6,882 nt of DNA, from positions 1-6,882 of the forward strand of contig JAFUUT010000187.1 in the NCBI GenBank assembly GCA_017477685.1, given 5' to 3'. Positions 6,610 to 6,882 of this stretch are shown here, one piece after another. The DNA is from a bacterium (GTDB lineage Bacteria; Cyanobacteriota; Vampirovibrionia; Gastranaerophilales; Gastranaerophilaceae). The notes beneath the pieces are model-generated. The model had not been told where the DNA came from and did no database searches. It worked only from the letters and a program-made list of their open reading frames with translations. The position numbers and the translations under genes were made by a program. Within the stretch, counting starts at the first letter, position 1. Each line of letters starts with the position of its first letter.

Positions 6610-6882
6610 ATGGAAGTAGCAAAAGTATCTATGGCCAATGCAAGCAGGGTGGCGGCATTAAAAGAATGTGACGAACCTAAACAAGTTAAAACAAACTTGT
6701 TAAAACAAAATGCACCTTGTGATAGTGTAAATTTTAGTGGTAGAAGTGCAGAAATGTCTGATTCTGAAAAGAAAGAACTTATTTCTGAAGCTCGTATAAA
6801 AGCTGCAGGCTGGTCAGTATTTGGCGGAGCTTTCTCAACATTATATTATGCTCTTAGATCAGAGAAAACTGTTGCAGAAAAA
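6610..6882 (+). CDS. Hypothetical protein, N-terminal part, cut by window end
   Basis: An open frame of 91 codons runs from ATG 6610 to the window edge without a stop. The start is backed by GAAAGGA 6 bases upstream and by its distance to the 24-base repeat. The first 38 residues are polar and Lys-rich with two Cys (C20, C37), and they do not look like a signal peptide. The motif 'SVNFSGR' follows (39-45), then a charged helix ('SDSEKKELISEARIKAAG', 50-67). A hydrophobic aromatic segment, 'WSVFGGAFSTLYYAL' (68-82), may be a membrane or re-entrant helix; it is short and followed by R83 and K86. I know no named family for it. Its motif echoes the SPSFG of the preceding gene product and suggests both belong to the same lineage-specific set. 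Localisation is uncertain. Confidence 0.7.
   Translation, partial: MEVAKVSMANASRVAALKECDEPKQVKTNLLKQNAPCDSVNFSGRSAEMSDSEKKELISEARIKAAGWSVFGGAFSTLYYALRSEKTVAEK

Overview
The window is AT-rich bacterial DNA with seven genes, all on the + strand: five complete and one cut off at each edge. All six visible stop codons are TAA. Spacers are short, so the 5' two thirds reads like one co-directional housekeeping block. The combination of an LptA/OstA-like envelope protein, a TPR protein, DprA, a zinc-ribbon topoisomerase I and AroE, followed by family-less proteins with short F-G or F-S-G motifs near their N-termini, suggests an uncultured gut-type bacterium with an outer membrane. Candidatus Melainabacteria (Gastranaerophilales) is my best guess, but it is an inference from style, not from a marker gene.

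Layout. Bases 2-319 are the C-terminal end of an OstA/LptA-like protein. A seven-repeat TPR protein (329-1096) follows after 9 bases. A 46-base spacer then carries a CCCTCTCCCT-type REP-like hairpin that runs into the start of dprA (1143-2228, DNA processing protein A). topA (2264-4549, DNA topoisomerase I with four C-terminal zinc ribbons) comes 35 bases later; dprA-topA is a gene pair also seen in other phyla. After a 92-base spacer with overlapping inverted repeats lies an unusual aroE (4642-5943): a complete shikimate dehydrogenase preceded by about 150 residues of Ser/Thr/Gln-rich, apparently disordered sequence.

The 3' part is different in character. A small protein of unknown function (best start 6039, ends 6506) and the first 91 codons of another unknown protein (6610 onward) have matching leaders. 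An identical 24-base sequence sits 81 bases upstream of each start codon (5934-5957 and 6505-6528) and overlaps the stop region of the gene before. This shared element is the strongest unexplained signal in the window. It may be a promoter or regulatory module for a set of lineage-specific genes, or the scar or boundary of a gene-cassette-like duplication.

How the genes work together: DprA (handling of incoming single-stranded DNA) and TopA (relief of negative supercoiling) share a DNA-metabolism theme. The OstA-like and TPR proteins at the 5' end probably belong to an envelope or general-assembly gene group. AroE belongs to the shikimate pathway and has no pathway partner in view. No tRNA, rRNA, CRISPR array, transposase or phage gene is visible, and no gene-free stretch exceeds about 105 bases.
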